NCBI GenBank assembly: GCA_016709865.1 | Contig: JADJLX010000005.1 | Location: 1,674,001 to 1,738,000 of the forward strand | Direction: 5' to 3' | DNA from: Bacteroidales bacterium | GTDB taxonomy: Bacteria; Bacteroidota; Bacteroidia; Bacteroidales; VadinHA17 | DNA: 64,000 nucleotides | In this document: piece after piece, positions 1 through 9,417 of the stretch | Layout of the letters: every line of letters starts with the position of its first letter | How positions within the stretch are numbered: the first letter of the stretch is position 1 | Position numbers and translations under genes: made by a program | Notes under the pieces: model-generated | Told to the model about the DNA's origin: nothing | Seen by the model: the letters and a program-made list of their open reading frames with translations, nothing else | Databases searched by the model: none

Positions 1-1
1 G

Positions 2-1222
2 ATTACAATCTGCGAAGATCTTTGGGATGAACAGCCTTTCGATAATGAATTTGAGAAAGCCCGCCTTTACACAATTTCACCGGCGGAAGAACTTTCGAAA
101 CAAAATCCCGACATTATAATCAACATTTCCGCCTCGCCATTCTCATATACAAAAACTGAGGCGAAAGAGAATATTTTCAGGAATAAGGCTGTCAGATACA
201 ATCTGCCGGTAATCACTGTTAATCAGACTGGTGCAAACACCGAGCTGATATTCGACGGGGCATCCCTGATTATTAATTATAAGGGTGAAGTATTAAGGAG
301 ACTTCCATTTTTTGAGGAAGCAATTGAAACATTCGATTTTGACACAATACAATCAGGCAAATCCAACAATGGTCAGAAACGACAGGAGCCGGTGGAACTG
401 ATTCATAAGGCCCTGGTAACAGGCATAAGGGATTATTTCCGGAAAACAGGTTTAAAAAGAAGCATTGTCGGACTCTCAGGCGGGATTGATTCAGCTGTGG
501 TTCTCTGTCTGGCTGCTGAAGCAATAGGGAACGGGAATGTGCGTGCCCTGCTGATGCCCTCAAGATATTCATCAGACCATTCAGTAACTGATGCTGTTGC
601 ACTTTCTGAAAAACTTAAGGTTCAACACGATACAATAAACATTGAAAAACCTTTCACTGCCTTTGAGGATGTCCTTAAACCTCTTTTTGCCGGAGTGGGA
701 AGTGATGTAACAGAGGAAAACATTCAGGCCCGTGTAAGGGCTGTGCTTCTGATGGCTGTATCGAACAAGTTCGGTAATATTCTTCTGAATACCTCCAATA
801 AGAGTGAAGCTGCAGTAGGTTATGGTACTCTTTACGGCGATATGGCCGGAGGGTTGTCAGTTATAGGTGATGTATACAAAACTGATGTATACAGGCTGGC
901 AGAATATATTAACCGTGAGTCGGAGATAATTCCAATTAATATAATCAAAAAGCTTCCGTCAGCAGAACTAAGACCTGATCAATATGACTCTGATTCCCTT
1001 CCTGATTATAACATACTTGATGCAATTCTCTATCAGTACATCGAGTTACAGAAACCGGCAGAAAGAATTGTCAATGAAGGATTTGACAGGGAAATTGTTA
1101 ATAAAGTGATAAGGTTGATCAATTTCAATGAATATAAAAGATATCAGGCCCCTCCAGTGCTAAGAATCTCTTCAAAGGCTTTCGGAGCAGGGAGAAGAAT
1201 GCCTCTGGTTGCCAGATATTGA
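2..1222 (+). CDS. nadE: Glutamine-dependent NAD+ synthetase, 5'-truncated by window edge
   Basis: Amidates nicotinate adenine dinucleotide to NAD+, using ammonia released from glutamine. The reading frame is open from base 2 to the stop at 1222, so the first codons lie outside the window; the GTG at 392 is an internal codon, not the start. The visible N-terminal part is the end of a nitrilase-type glutaminase domain; ICEDLW in the first residues carries the expected catalytic Cys. The synthetase domain follows with the PP-loop SGGIDSA at visible residues about 159-165 and the conserved NTSNKSE and GDVYKTDVYRLA motifs. Family knowledge: such proteins are about 540-640 aa, so roughly 150-230 residues are missing on the left. 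Confident for identity. Confidence 0.95.
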   Translation: MTICEDLWDEQPFDNEFEKARLYTISPAEELSKQNPDIIINISASPFSYTKTEAKENIFRNKAVRYNLPVITVNQTGANTELIFDGASLIINYKGEVLRRLPFFEEAIETFDFDTIQSGKSNNGQKRQEPVELIHKALVTGIRDYFRKTGLKRSIVGLSGGIDSAVVLCLAAEAIGNGNVRALLMPSRYSSDHSVTDAVALSEKLKVQHDTINIEKPFTAFEDVLKPLFAGVGSDVTEENIQARVRAVLLMAVSNKFGNILLNTSNKSEAAVGYGTLYGDMAGGLSVIGDVYKTDVYRLAEYINRESEIIPINIIKKLPSAELRPDQYDSDSLPDYNILDAILYQYIELQKPAERIVNEGFDREIVNKVIRLINFNEYKRYQAPPVLRISSKAFGAGRRMPLVARY

Positions 1223-1234
1223 ACAATTTTTAGT

Positions 1235-1254
1235 CCGTCGGTTAAAACCGACGG
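1235..1254. repeat. Perfect 9-bp-arm hairpin after nadE
   Basis: CCGTCGGTT and AACCGACGG flank a 2-nt AA spacer, 12 bases after the nadE stop. There is no T-run on either side, so it is not a standard intrinsic terminator. It may be a copy of a small dispersed palindrome, but no second copy was seen in this window. Confidence 0.55.
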
Positions 1255-1339
1255 CAATTGAGAGACAAAATTAAAAATTCCTCTAATCCAATACAACTAT
1301 CTGTAACTGAATATGTTAAAAAATGTTAATTTAGCATAG

Positions 1340-1376
1340 GTTAAATACTTTTATGTACATTTACATGCTATTTAAC
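1340..1376. promoter_or_regulatory. Nested inverted repeats upstream of the Crp/Fnr regulator
   Basis: Outer arms GTTAAATA (1340-1347) and TATTTAAC (1369-1376) enclose a second palindrome ATGTA-N4-TACAT (1353-1366). The 5-4-5 layout equals that of FNR/CRP-family operators. It overlaps a TACATTTA element that is one base off the -7 consensus and lies 12-48 bases before the regulator's ATG. Autoregulation is inferred from position and symmetry only. Confidence 0.4.
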
Positions 1377-1387
1377 ATAATAAATTC

Positions 1388-2089
1388 ATGCAGTATTCTA
1401 ATCCGTATATTGAGATATGTCTTGATGGTGCGACATCGATTTTCAAAGGATTAAATCAGAAAGACAAAGAGATAATTGATGAGAATCATACACTTGTTCA
1501 TTTTAAAAGAGGAAACCAGATCTTCAAACAGGGGGAAAAATCGCGCGGACTTATTTGCCTTGCATCGGGTAAAGTAAAGGTTTACAAAGAAGGTGTTGGA
1601 GGGAGACAGCAGATAGTTAAGATGGTGAGGCAGAATGGATTCATGGGTTACAAGGCTCTTTTTGCCGATCAGCCATGGCCGGTATCCGCCACGGCAATAG
1701 AAGACAGTACCATATGTGTTCTTGATAAGAGCTCCGTTGTAAAAATCCTTAAAAAGAATGCTGATCTCGCTCTTAAATTTATTAAGCTGCTCTCTGAAGA
1801 ACTTGTAATAGCAAACAACAGAACAGTGTCTCTTTCACAGAAACATATCAGAGGAAGGGTAGCGGAATCGCTTATTCTGCTTCGCGACACTTACGGTTAT
1901 GAAGATGACAGTAATACAATCAGGATCGCCCTGTCAAGAGAGGATATTGCCAATCTTTCGAACATGACTACCTCGAATGCAATCAGAACTCTGTCTATAA
2001 TGGCTTCAGAAGGTATCATCGGAATAAAAGGAAGGAAGATTTCACTGCTCGATCCAACTCTGCTTGAGCATATCAGTGAACTTGGATGA
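1388..2089 (+). CDS. Crp/Fnr family transcriptional regulator
   Basis: A 233-aa regulator with an N-terminal cyclic-nucleotide-binding-like beta-roll (about residues 25-130), a dimerisation helix and a C-terminal winged helix (about 150-225). The recognition region reads SREDIANLSNMTTSNAIRTL, typical of the Crp HTH, with the wing GIIGIKGRKISLLD. It lacks the N-terminal cysteine cluster of FNR (only one Cys near residue 11), so an Fe-S oxygen sensor is unlikely; the effector cannot be read from the sequence. It is transcribed alone, with nested palindromes in front of its ATG. It is convergent with murF/alr: the two stop codons abut without a gap. Confidence 0.88.
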   Translation: MQYSNPYIEICLDGATSIFKGLNQKDKEIIDENHTLVHFKRGNQIFKQGEKSRGLICLASGKVKVYKEGVGGRQQIVKMVRQNGFMGYKALFADQPWPVSATAIEDSTICVLDKSSVVKILKKNADLALKFIKLLSEELVIANNRTVSLSQKHIRGRVAESLILLRDTYGYEDDSNTIRIALSREDIANLSNMTTSNAIRTLSIMASEGIIGIKGRKISLLDPTLLEHISELG

Positions 2090-4552
2090 TCACTCTCTGA
2101 TAAAAACTCTTTTTACACGCTGTGGTATAGAGGTAAGTATTTCATAAGGAATTGTCCCGCATTTAACTGCAATTTCCCTGATAGTGATATTGTCACCGAA
2201 AATTTCGGCTTCATCTCCTTCTTTTGCATCAGTACCGCTCACATCTGTCATACACATGTCCATACAAACATTACCTATAATTGGTACTCTCTTTCCTTTA
2301 ATGAATAACTCCCCTACTCTGTTTCCAAGCTTTCGGCTCAGACCATCAGCATAGCCAACAGGCAGAATTGCGATATCCCTGTCCCTGTATGAAATATCTG
2401 CGCAACCGTAGCCAACAGGATCTCCTGCTTTTACTGACTTTACCTGTGATATTCGTGTTTTAAAACGCCCGGTTGTCCTGAGAGCCAGTCCGCTGAAATT
2501 CCCGACTCCGTACATTCCTATTCCCGGCCGTACCATTTCAAACTGGTACTCGGGAAAACGCAGAATTCCCGAAGAATTAAGTATATGTCTTAAGAAAGGA
2601 TAGCTTACTGCTTTCTTAATCTGATCAACAGCTTCAAGAAATACTTTTACCTGTTTGAGGGTAAAATGATCGAGCTCAGGGTCCTCGCTTGCCGCCAGAT
2701 GAGAAAATACAGAAACTACCTTCAGGCACTCTGATTCTCGCAGCTTTTCTGCAAGTGCAGGGACGTCTTCAGGCATGAAGCCCAATCTGTGCATCCCTGT
2801 ATCTATCTTAATATGAACAGGATAATTTAATAATCCGTGACGCAGAGCAGCTGTAGTAAACAGTTCATATGATCCGAAGCTGTAAATTTCCGGCTCGAGT
2901 GAATACTTAATTAAAAGATCTGATGAAGAGGGATCGGGATTCATTACCATAACCGGTAAGGTCACACCTGCATTCCTTAATTCTATTCCTTCATCGGCAT
3001 AAGCAACTGCCAGGTAACTAACCCTGTGATATTCAAGTAAAGCTGCAATCTCTGCTGGTCCGGCACCATAGGCAAATGCCTTAACCATTGCCATGATTCG
3101 TGTGCCCGGATTAAGATGGCTGCGAAATTCATTAAGATTATGTGAAATAGCATCGAGATTAACCTCCAGTACAGTCTGGTGAATCTGCTGTTCCAAAAGT
3201 TTGCCGATCTTCTCGAATTCAAAAACCCTGGCACCCTTGATAAGAATAATCTCATTTCTGAAATCACTTCCGTTGAAACTGCTTACAAATTCTTCTGTAG
3301 AGTTGTAGAATCTGGCTTCTTTTTCAAACAAGTCATGGCTGGCAATAAGAGATTTCCCTATACCAATGAATTTTCTAATGCCGGTCTTCTTTATCAGCTG
3401 GGCAACTTCACCATAAAGCTCCTTCTCATCCCGTCCGCTCTGAACAAAGTCGGATAATATAAGTGCCGGCTCTTTGCCATTCTGAGATTTCAGGTATTCG
3501 AGTGCCATCCACAGTGAGCCGGGATCTGAATTATAATAATCCTCAATCAGCTGACAGTTATTAATTCCGCTTTTCAGTTCCATCCTCATAGCTACTGAAA
3601 CCAGAGATTTAAGTCCGGCTGAAATAACTGATGCATCTGTTCCGAGAGCAAGACAAACCGAAGCCACAGTAATTGCATTCTCTACTGAAGCCCTGTCGCT
3701 GAATGGTATTATGAAGTCATAGTTTTTATGTTCATACACAATTTTAAGTGATGTCTTACCATCAGCAAGAGTGACAGCGGTAACAAACACTTTTGCCTTC
3801 TGATCCCTGAATGACCAGTTAACAAGTCGCTTTGATTTCAGATTAACGTCTGCCAGAATCAGCGAATTCACCAGTTTCTGATCGCTGCAATAGACTATTA
3901 TTGAAGCATTTTTGAATAACAGAAGTTTCTCTGTGGCTTTTGATTTATCATCAGCGAAGTTCTCCCGGTGAGCATCTCCGATATTAGTCAGAACACCTAT
4001 ATCAGGTTTTATAATCCGCTGAAGCTTCGACATCTCTCCAGGCAGCGAGATGCCTGCTTCAAATATTCCGAGTTTATATTTTTCGTCAAGCTTAAGAACA
4101 GAAAGCGGTACGCCTATCTGAGAATTGTAACTCTTGGGACTTCTGATAACAGGCGTAGTAAGACCAAGAATATCCGCAAGCCACTCCTTTACAATAGTTT
4201 TTCCGGCACTTCCTGTAACTGCGATAACAGGTGACTTAAACTTGTCCCTAATAAAAGATGCTATGAGCTGAAGTGCTTCAACAGTGCTTCCTGTTAATAT
4301 GAAAGCGGCTTCAGAATAATCTTTGATCTCGTCAGGTGGCGATTCTACTATAAAGACTCTCACTCCTTTCCTGTAGAGATTCCCGATATATATATGGCCG
4401 TCGTGATTTTTTCCTTTGATTGCTGCAAATATCTGACCAGTTGTAAAACTAAGCTGCCTGCTGTCAGTAACAATCTCGTTAGCAATAAGATCGCCAGGCC
4501 CAAGCAATTTACCTTTAGTAATTGAAGCAATATCTGCCGAGAGGATTTTCAA
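2090..4552 (-). CDS. murF: Bifunctional MurF ligase / alanine racemase
   Basis: One 820-aa polypeptide joins two steps of D-Ala use in peptidoglycan synthesis, a fusion characteristic of Bacteroidota. The N-terminal half is MurF, which adds D-Ala-D-Ala to the UDP-MurNAc-tripeptide: ATP-binding AVTGSAGKT at 111-119 and DYYNSDPGS (about 338-346), the family's DxYNANPxS motif. The C-terminal half (from about 461) is PLP-dependent alanine racemase: VNLDAISHN at the domain start, the PLP lysine at K491 in MVKAFAYG, and the likely catalytic Tyr at 715 in VGYGC. It lies 3 bases downstream of tdk and is probably co-transcribed with it. Ddl, which makes its substrate, is encoded at 26632. Confidence 0.96.
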   Translation of the reverse strand: MKILSADIASITKGKLLGPGDLIANEIVTDSRQLSFTTGQIFAAIKGKNHDGHIYIGNLYRKGVRVFIVESPPDEIKDYSEAAFILTGSTVEALQLIASFIRDKFKSPVIAVTGSAGKTIVKEWLADILGLTTPVIRSPKSYNSQIGVPLSVLKLDEKYKLGIFEAGISLPGEMSKLQRIIKPDIGVLTNIGDAHRENFADDKSKATEKLLLFKNASIIVYCSDQKLVNSLILADVNLKSKRLVNWSFRDQKAKVFVTAVTLADGKTSLKIVYEHKNYDFIIPFSDRASVENAITVASVCLALGTDASVISAGLKSLVSVAMRMELKSGINNCQLIEDYYNSDPGSLWMALEYLKSQNGKEPALILSDFVQSGRDEKELYGEVAQLIKKTGIRKFIGIGKSLIASHDLFEKEARFYNSTEEFVSSFNGSDFRNEIILIKGARVFEFEKIGKLLEQQIHQTVLEVNLDAISHNLNEFRSHLNPGTRIMAMVKAFAYGAGPAEIAALLEYHRVSYLAVAYADEGIELRNAGVTLPVMVMNPDPSSSDLLIKYSLEPEIYSFGSYELFTTAALRHGLLNYPVHIKIDTGMHRLGFMPEDVPALAEKLRESECLKVVSVFSHLAASEDPELDHFTLKQVKVFLEAVDQIKKAVSYPFLRHILNSSGILRFPEYQFEMVRPGIGMYGVGNFSGLALRTTGRFKTRISQVKSVKAGDPVGYGCADISYRDRDIAILPVGYADGLSRKLGNRVGELFIKGKRVPIIGNVCMDMCMTDVSGTDAKEGDEAEIFGDNITIREIAVKCGTIPYEILTSIPQRVKRVFIRE

Positions 4553-4555
4553 CTA

Positions 4556-5143
4556 TTATTTGTTTAAAGCTATGTTATAGCAGTTTCTGCAAAGAGGCTC
4601 ATAAAGGTTTTTCTCACCCAGAAGCACTACCTGTTCATCTTCTGATTTTCTGTATGAGTACTGGGCAAGATTGCCGCATCTCATACAGATAGCATGAACC
4701 TTTGTAACAAATTCAGCAATTGAAAGAAGTGCAGGCATCGGTCCGAAAGGCTTACCCATGAAATCCATATCCAATCCGGCAATAACTATCCTTATGCCTT
4801 TATCTGCAAGTTCATTGCAGACATCCACTATGGAATTGTCGAAAAACTGGGCCTCATCTATACCAACAACATGTACGTCGCCGGCGAGCAATAAAATAGC
4901 GGAAGAATTATCAACAGGAGTTGAAAGAATCGATTTATCATCATGAGAAACAACTCTGTTTTCAGAATAACGGTTATCGAGCGACGGTTTAAATATTTCA
5001 ACCTTCATACCAGCATACTGAGCCCTTCTGAGTCTTCTGATCAGTTCTTCTGTTTTTCCTGAAAACATAGACCCTGTGATCACTTCAATTGATCCCCTCC
5101 TGCCACCTGTTCCAATAGAATTTTCAAGAAAGTCCATATACAA
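4556..5143 (-). CDS. tdk: Thymidine kinase
   Basis: Phosphorylates thymidine to dTMP in nucleoside salvage. The 195-aa length fits the bacterial type II family. A P-loop GSMFSGKT lies at residues 24-31, and a structural zinc site is formed by C153, C156, C185 and C188 (CMRC and CRNC). The conserved Asp-Glu pair is in [10 protein letters not shown]. The chosen ATG gives MYMDF; an ATG two codons later is equally possible. First gene of the pair with murF/alr. Confidence 0.95.
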   Translation of the reverse strand: MYMDFLENSIGTGGRRGSIEVITGSMFSGKTEELIRRLRRAQYAGMKVEIFKPSLDNRYSENRVVSHDDKSILSTPVDNSSAILLLAGDVHVVGIDEAQFFDNSIVDVCNELADKGIRIVIAGLDMDFMGKPFGPMPALLSIAEFVTKVHAICMRCGNLAQYSYRKSEDEQVVLLGEKNLYEPLCRNCYNIALNK

Positions 5144-5157
5144 TTTATGTCAGTCTC

Positions 5158-5187
5158 CATCATGTAAATTGTATATTTAACATGATG
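5158..5187. promoter_or_regulatory. Inverted repeat between divergent tdk and 5254 gene
   Basis: CATCATGTAAAT (5158-5169) and ATTTAACATGATG (5175-5187) form an imperfect palindrome with one extra base in the right arm. It lies between two divergent genes, 15 bases from the tdk ATG. It could be an operator acting on either gene; no regulator can be assigned. Confidence 0.3.
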
Positions 5188-5204
5188 ACTTGTGGAATAA
5201 TAGT

Positions 5205-5212
5205 TACTTTTG
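5205..5212 (+). promoter_or_regulatory. -7 promoter element TACTTTTG
   Basis: Exact match to the Bacteroidota -7 consensus TAnnTTTG, 42 bases before the ATG at 5254. No clear -33 TTTG box at the usual distance. Confidence 0.5.
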
Positions 5213-5253
5213 CAAAATAAGGAAAATGGTTTGTTATATTAACATCAAAACGT

Positions 5254-5955
5254 ATGGATTTCAACGCAACCATTGATTTAATTATCAAAGATCTTCAGGA
5301 AGCCCGTGAAATAATTGACGATCTGAAAAAGTACCAGGGGGTTCCTGTTCTTCAGGTAGAACTCGCAAAAGCCAAATGTAAGAGCGCCGCAGAAGTCATT
5401 GCCTTGCTGAAGCAGGAAGAAAGACCAAAGACGGAAGACAGAAGACCGAAGACCGAAGTGCCTGTTGCCGCAAGCCGCAAGCCGCAAACCGCAAACCCCG
5501 AACCGGAAACACCAAGCCACAAACCGGATACCGCGAGCCCTGAACCGGATACCGTGAGCCCCAAGCCGCAAGCCGCAAGCCCCGAACCGGAACATCCCGT
5601 AAAAAAACCAGCCGAAGCCGGCACAATCGGAGATTCCTTCAGCCATCTGTCAAATCGTTTTAATGAGCAGCTTGGAAGCCGCAAATCAGACGATGATATA
5701 TCAGGAGTTTTGAAAACTAAACCAATAAGCAGTTTAACAGAAGCGATAGGTATAAATGACAGGTTCCTGTTCATAAGGGAAATCTTCGACGGAAACAAAG
5801 ATGCTTATTCACAGGCCATTACAAAACTTGAAAACACTACAAGTATTACTGATGCCCGTGCAGTTATAATGAGTTACACCGGCGACAATGATGAAAGTGA
5901 CGCTGTAAAACAACTGCTTGATCTGGTAAAAAGAAAGCTCCCTTCAAATGAGTAA
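5254..5955 (+). CDS. Conserved hypothetical protein with repeat-built Lys/Pro/Glu linker
   Basis: A 233-aa protein of unknown function; no signal peptide or membrane segment. An N-terminal helical part (1-60) and a C-terminal helical part (about 160-233, around NDRFLFIREIFDG and SDAVKQLLDLVKRKLP) flank a low-complexity linker (about 57-115) of repeated KPQTA, PEPET and KPDTA units. I have an impression of the C-terminal part from other Bacteroidota proteins but cannot name a family. The linker DNA (5423-5591) consists of short repeat words of the same kind as intergenic repeats; 22 bases at 5430-5451 recur as the reverse complement of 35131-35152. The 3' end overlaps rsmI by 8 bases, so the two are probably co-translated. 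Confidence 0.75.
   Translation: MDFNATIDLIIKDLQEAREIIDDLKKYQGVPVLQVELAKAKCKSAAEVIALLKQEERPKTEDRRPKTEVPVAASRKPQTANPEPETPSHKPDTASPEPDTVSPKPQAASPEPEHPVKKPAEAGTIGDSFSHLSNRFNEQLGSRKSDDDISGVLKTKPISSLTEAIGINDRFLFIREIFDGNKDAYSQAITKLENTTSITDARAVIMSYTGDNDESDAVKQLLDLVKRKLPSNE
5423..5591 (+). repeat. Short-word tandem repeats inside a coding region
   Basis: GAAGACCGAAGAC-type units (5423-5458) are followed by GCCGCAAGCCGCAAACC and CCGAACCGGAAAC-type units (5466-5591). The stretch is more GC-rich than its surroundings and keeps the frame open, encoding the linker of the host protein. The first part matches the repeat at 35131-35162 in reverse orientation. Confidence 0.75.
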
Positions 5956-6619
5956 ATTATTCCTTGTACCAACACCAATTGGCAACCTCAGAGATATTAC
6001 CTACCGTGCAGTTGAGGTACTGAACACTGTTGATCTTATACTTGCTGAAGATACCCGTCAGGCCCGGATCTTACTAAATAATTACAATATAAAGACTCCC
6101 CTTCAGTCGCACCACATGTATAACGAGCATAAAAGTGTTGAGGCTGTTTGCTCGAAGATACTTCACGGACAAACAATTGCACTTATTTCAGATGCCGGAA
6201 CACCGGGAATTTCCGATCCGGGATTTCTGCTAGTAAGAACCTGCGTGGAAAAAGGAGTACCGGTAGAAACTTTACCGGGGGCGACTGCACTGATTCCTGC
6301 ACTTGTTAATTCAGGACTGCCGTGCGACAGATTCTGCTTTGAAGGATTCCTTCCTCCCAAAAAAGGAAGAAATAAGAGAATGACCGCATTAATTGAAGAG
6401 TCCAGAACAATGATATTTTATGAATCACCTTACCGCCTTGTCAAGACTCTGCAGGAGCTGGCTACTTATTTTGGTCCCGACAGAGAGGCATCTGTCTCGA
6501 GGGAACTAAGTAAGCTTTACGAGGAAAACATCAGAGGGACTCTCCCTGTTCTGGCTGAATATTATACCGTTAAGCCGCCAAAAGGAGAAATAGTGATTAT
6601 TGTTGCCGGAAAAAAGTAA
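5948..6619 (+). CDS. rsmI: 16S rRNA (cytidine-1402-2'-O)-methyltransferase
   Basis: 2'-O-methylates C1402 in the decoding centre of 16S rRNA using SAM. The 223-aa protein has the tetrapyrrole-methylase fold signature: VPTPIGNLRDIT at the N-terminus, AEDTRQAR around 36-43, and ALISDAGTPGISDPG around 75-89. E. coli RsmI is 286 aa; this version ends at GEIVIIVAGKK and lacks the C-terminal extension. It overlaps the end of the upstream hypothetical gene by 8 bases. Confidence 0.94.
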   Translation: MSKLFLVPTPIGNLRDITYRAVEVLNTVDLILAEDTRQARILLNNYNIKTPLQSHHMYNEHKSVEAVCSKILHGQTIALISDAGTPGISDPGFLLVRTCVEKGVPVETLPGATALIPALVNSGLPCDRFCFEGFLPPKKGRNKRMTALIEESRTMIFYESPYRLVKTLQELATYFGPDREASVSRELSKLYEENIRGTLPVLAEYYTVKPPKGEIVIIVAGKK

Positions 6620-6659
6620 CTTTTTATCGCTATTTTCGTTTTACTCAAAACCTTTTTCG

Positions 6660-9381
6660 ATGATCAAACATTTTTTCCGGATAGTTCTGATTTTCATGGT
6701 CTCACTCCAGACCTCACATTCACAGATACTTAAAGGCAGGATAACCAACCCGAATGGAGAGCCAATACAGTATGCCACTGTTTATATTCAGGAATTAAAA
6801 CAAGGGACAACAGCCAATACGAAAGGTGACTATGAACTTCGTCTTGCCGCCCGGGAAATATATGGTCATTTATCAGAGTCTGGGATTTGAGCCTATTTTT
6901 GCTGACATTACAATGGCAGACAAGCCGGTAAATAAAAATGTTACGCTTCCGATACAATATTATGTAATACCCGAAGTAAGAATTACCGCTTCGGGAGAAG
7001 ATCCGGCATATATTATTATGCGAAAGGTTATAGGTATGGCACCCTATTATCTCAGTAATGTAAGCTATTACAAGGCAGAGGTTTATCTTAAAGGAAATCT
7101 GGTTATTAACAGGATCCCGAAAATCATTCAGAAGACCATGAAGATGGAGGCAAAGAAAAACAGTGCCACTATATCGGTAGGAGGGAAAGAACAACCGGCA
7201 GAAGAGATGATTAAGGAGGGTGATTCATTTCTGATGGAATCATTTAATGAGATGGAATTTACAGCTCCGGATAAATATGTTCAGAGAGTCATTTCATTCA
7301 ACTCCACCTTTCCTGAACAGGGAAATGAGATCTCACCAATGGATTTTATAGAAGCAAGCTTTTATCAGCCTGTTATTGCCGACATGGCCATCTCTCCTCT
7401 TTCGCCGGCTGCATTTTCTCATTACAACTTCAAATACCTTGGAGCAACCCTTCAGGGCAATTACACAATAAATAAAATTGAAGTTGATCCAAAAAGAAAA
7501 AGTCAGCAGCTATTTGAGGGTACAATATATATAATAGAAGATCTTTGGTGCCTGCACAGTGTTGATCTGACAAATGAGAACCTGGTTGGAAAGGTGAAGA
7601 TTCAGCAGCTGTACATACCGGTCCAGGATGACATATGGCTGCCGGTCAGTCACAAGTTTGACATTAATATAGGGATAGTCGGATTCAAAGCCGACGCCGG
7701 CTATGGAAGCTCAGTGAAATATCTGAATGTTAAACCAAACCTTGCACTTGCGAAACCAAAAACAATTTCCACCGACTTCACAGGGAAACCTGTTAAAGTC
7801 GCGGCTGCAGATACTATGCCTGTTACAAAAACAAAACAGCAGATTGAAAAGCTCCTTGAAAAGGATCAGCTCAACAACAGGGATATGGTAAAACTGTCGA
7901 AGCTTATGGACAAAGAATCGAAAAACAGCATGCCCGACAGCAGTAAAAACAGCCTTGAGATAAAAGATAATACAACGCATATAATTGAAAAAGATGCCAA
8001 TAAGAAAGACAGTGCCTATTGGGCACAGGTTCGCCCGATTCCGCTTTCTGAAGTTGAGTTGCGCAGCATTCGGGTGAGCGACAGTCTGAAAGGGAAAACT
8101 GAGCTTAAGGAGATGAAGTCTGACTCGGCTGTTATTACACCTCCAAAAAAGCAGAATAAATTCGTTTCAACAGCTCACAAGGTATTTCTGGGCCACACCT
8201 GGGCCGACACTTCCGGTTTCCGTTTTACATACGGTGGATTATTTGATCTTGAAAACCTGAGGTTCAATTCAGTTGACGGATTTGTTTATGGCCTTGATTT
8301 CAGCATGCAAAAATCATGGAAAAATTTTAAACAACTCTATATTGCTCCTGAGATCCTGTGGGCTTTCAACAGGGAAGATTTAATCTGGAGAGTTAATACT
8401 ATCTTCAGACTCAACACACAGAAACTAAACCAGATTTTCCTGAGAACCGGAGTAACAAGTACCGACATTAATAATGTGGCCGGTATCAATCCATTCATAA
8501 ACAGCATAACCTCTTTATTACTGAAGAAAAACTATATGAAGTTATATGAATCGAGGTATGTGACATTCGGATATATGAATGAGATCGTTAATGGTTTCAG
8601 ACTTGAAGTAAGCGCCAATTTTGAAGACCGCAGGGTACTTCCGAATTCAACAAATTTCTCATTATTAAAAAGATCAACTCCTTATTCTGATAATATTCCG
8701 GTCAATGACTACCTCGCAGCAGGCTCAAACCCTCTAAATGCGCTTCGTGATATGAGACATGCCGACTTTTCAACAAAAGTCTCATATACACCGTATCAGA
8801 AATACAGGATGCGTAACGGAAGGAAGATATCCGCCGGGTCTGACTGGCCGACTTTCACTTTAACTTACCAGCACGGAATAGACGAGTTCAGTGAGATGAC
8901 AGACAAGATCAGGCATACCGATATGCTCAGATTTGAAACAGGAAAGAGGCATGAGACCGGGGCTTTCAGTGAATTCAGGTGGAGAGTCAGGACAGGCGGA
9001 TATTTTGATAACAGGGATCTGACCTTTTATGACTTCTTCCATGTTAATTCTCAACCCTTGCCTGTACTTATAAATAACTATGAAGATGCCTTTATGCTTC
9101 CTTCATATTATTCAATGAGCACGCCCGAGTTTTACGGAGAAGTACACCTTAAGTACACAACACCATACCTCCTCATTAAACTTCTGCCGGGCATAAGCAA
9201 CACCCTTATGCGTGAGAATCTCAGCCTTTCGTACCTCGGATCGCGATACCATAAAAACTACACCGAGCTGGGTTACAGCATAAGTGAGGTATTTTTCCTC
9301 GGCGAGATCGGTGTATATGTTGGATTTGAGGATGTTAAATATAAGAGTGTCGGAGGGAAGTTAGTTTTCAAATTCAATTAA
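6660..9381 (+). CDS. DUF5686 outer-membrane protein with regulatory-like domain, frameshifted
   Basis: Predicted surface or outer-membrane protein: signal peptide from the ATG at 6660 (MIKHFFRIVLIFMV...SHSQ), a carboxypeptidase-regulatory-like beta domain (GRITNPNGEPIQYATVYI), the DUF5686 region, and a C-terminal beta-barrel ending in ...KLVFKFN. The frame is broken near 6842-6850. Frame 3 gives ...KGDYELRLAAREIYGH and stops at 6890; the other frame gives ...PPGKYMVIYQSLGF and runs to 9381. Removing one base, for example the G at 6846, restores YELRLPPGKYMV, the usual form of this domain. This is either a sequencing/assembly error or a recent mutation. An ATG at 6826 would give an 851-aa protein without a signal peptide and is unlikely to be the true start. 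Confidence 0.8.
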
Positions 9382-9417
9382 AGTATTATATAAAGTATTG
9401 AATATGTGCCAGATAAA

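Noticed and set aside
392..1222. Separate NAD synthetase gene starting at GTG 392
   Set aside because: The frame is open from base 2 and encodes the end of the nitrilase domain, so 392 is internal.
5423..5591. CRISPR-like repeat array
   Set aside because: The units vary in length and are translated in frame without unique spacers.
5278..5798. Antisense ORFs over the repeat linker of the 5254 gene
   Set aside because: They come from the same repeat DNA read backwards and are of low complexity.
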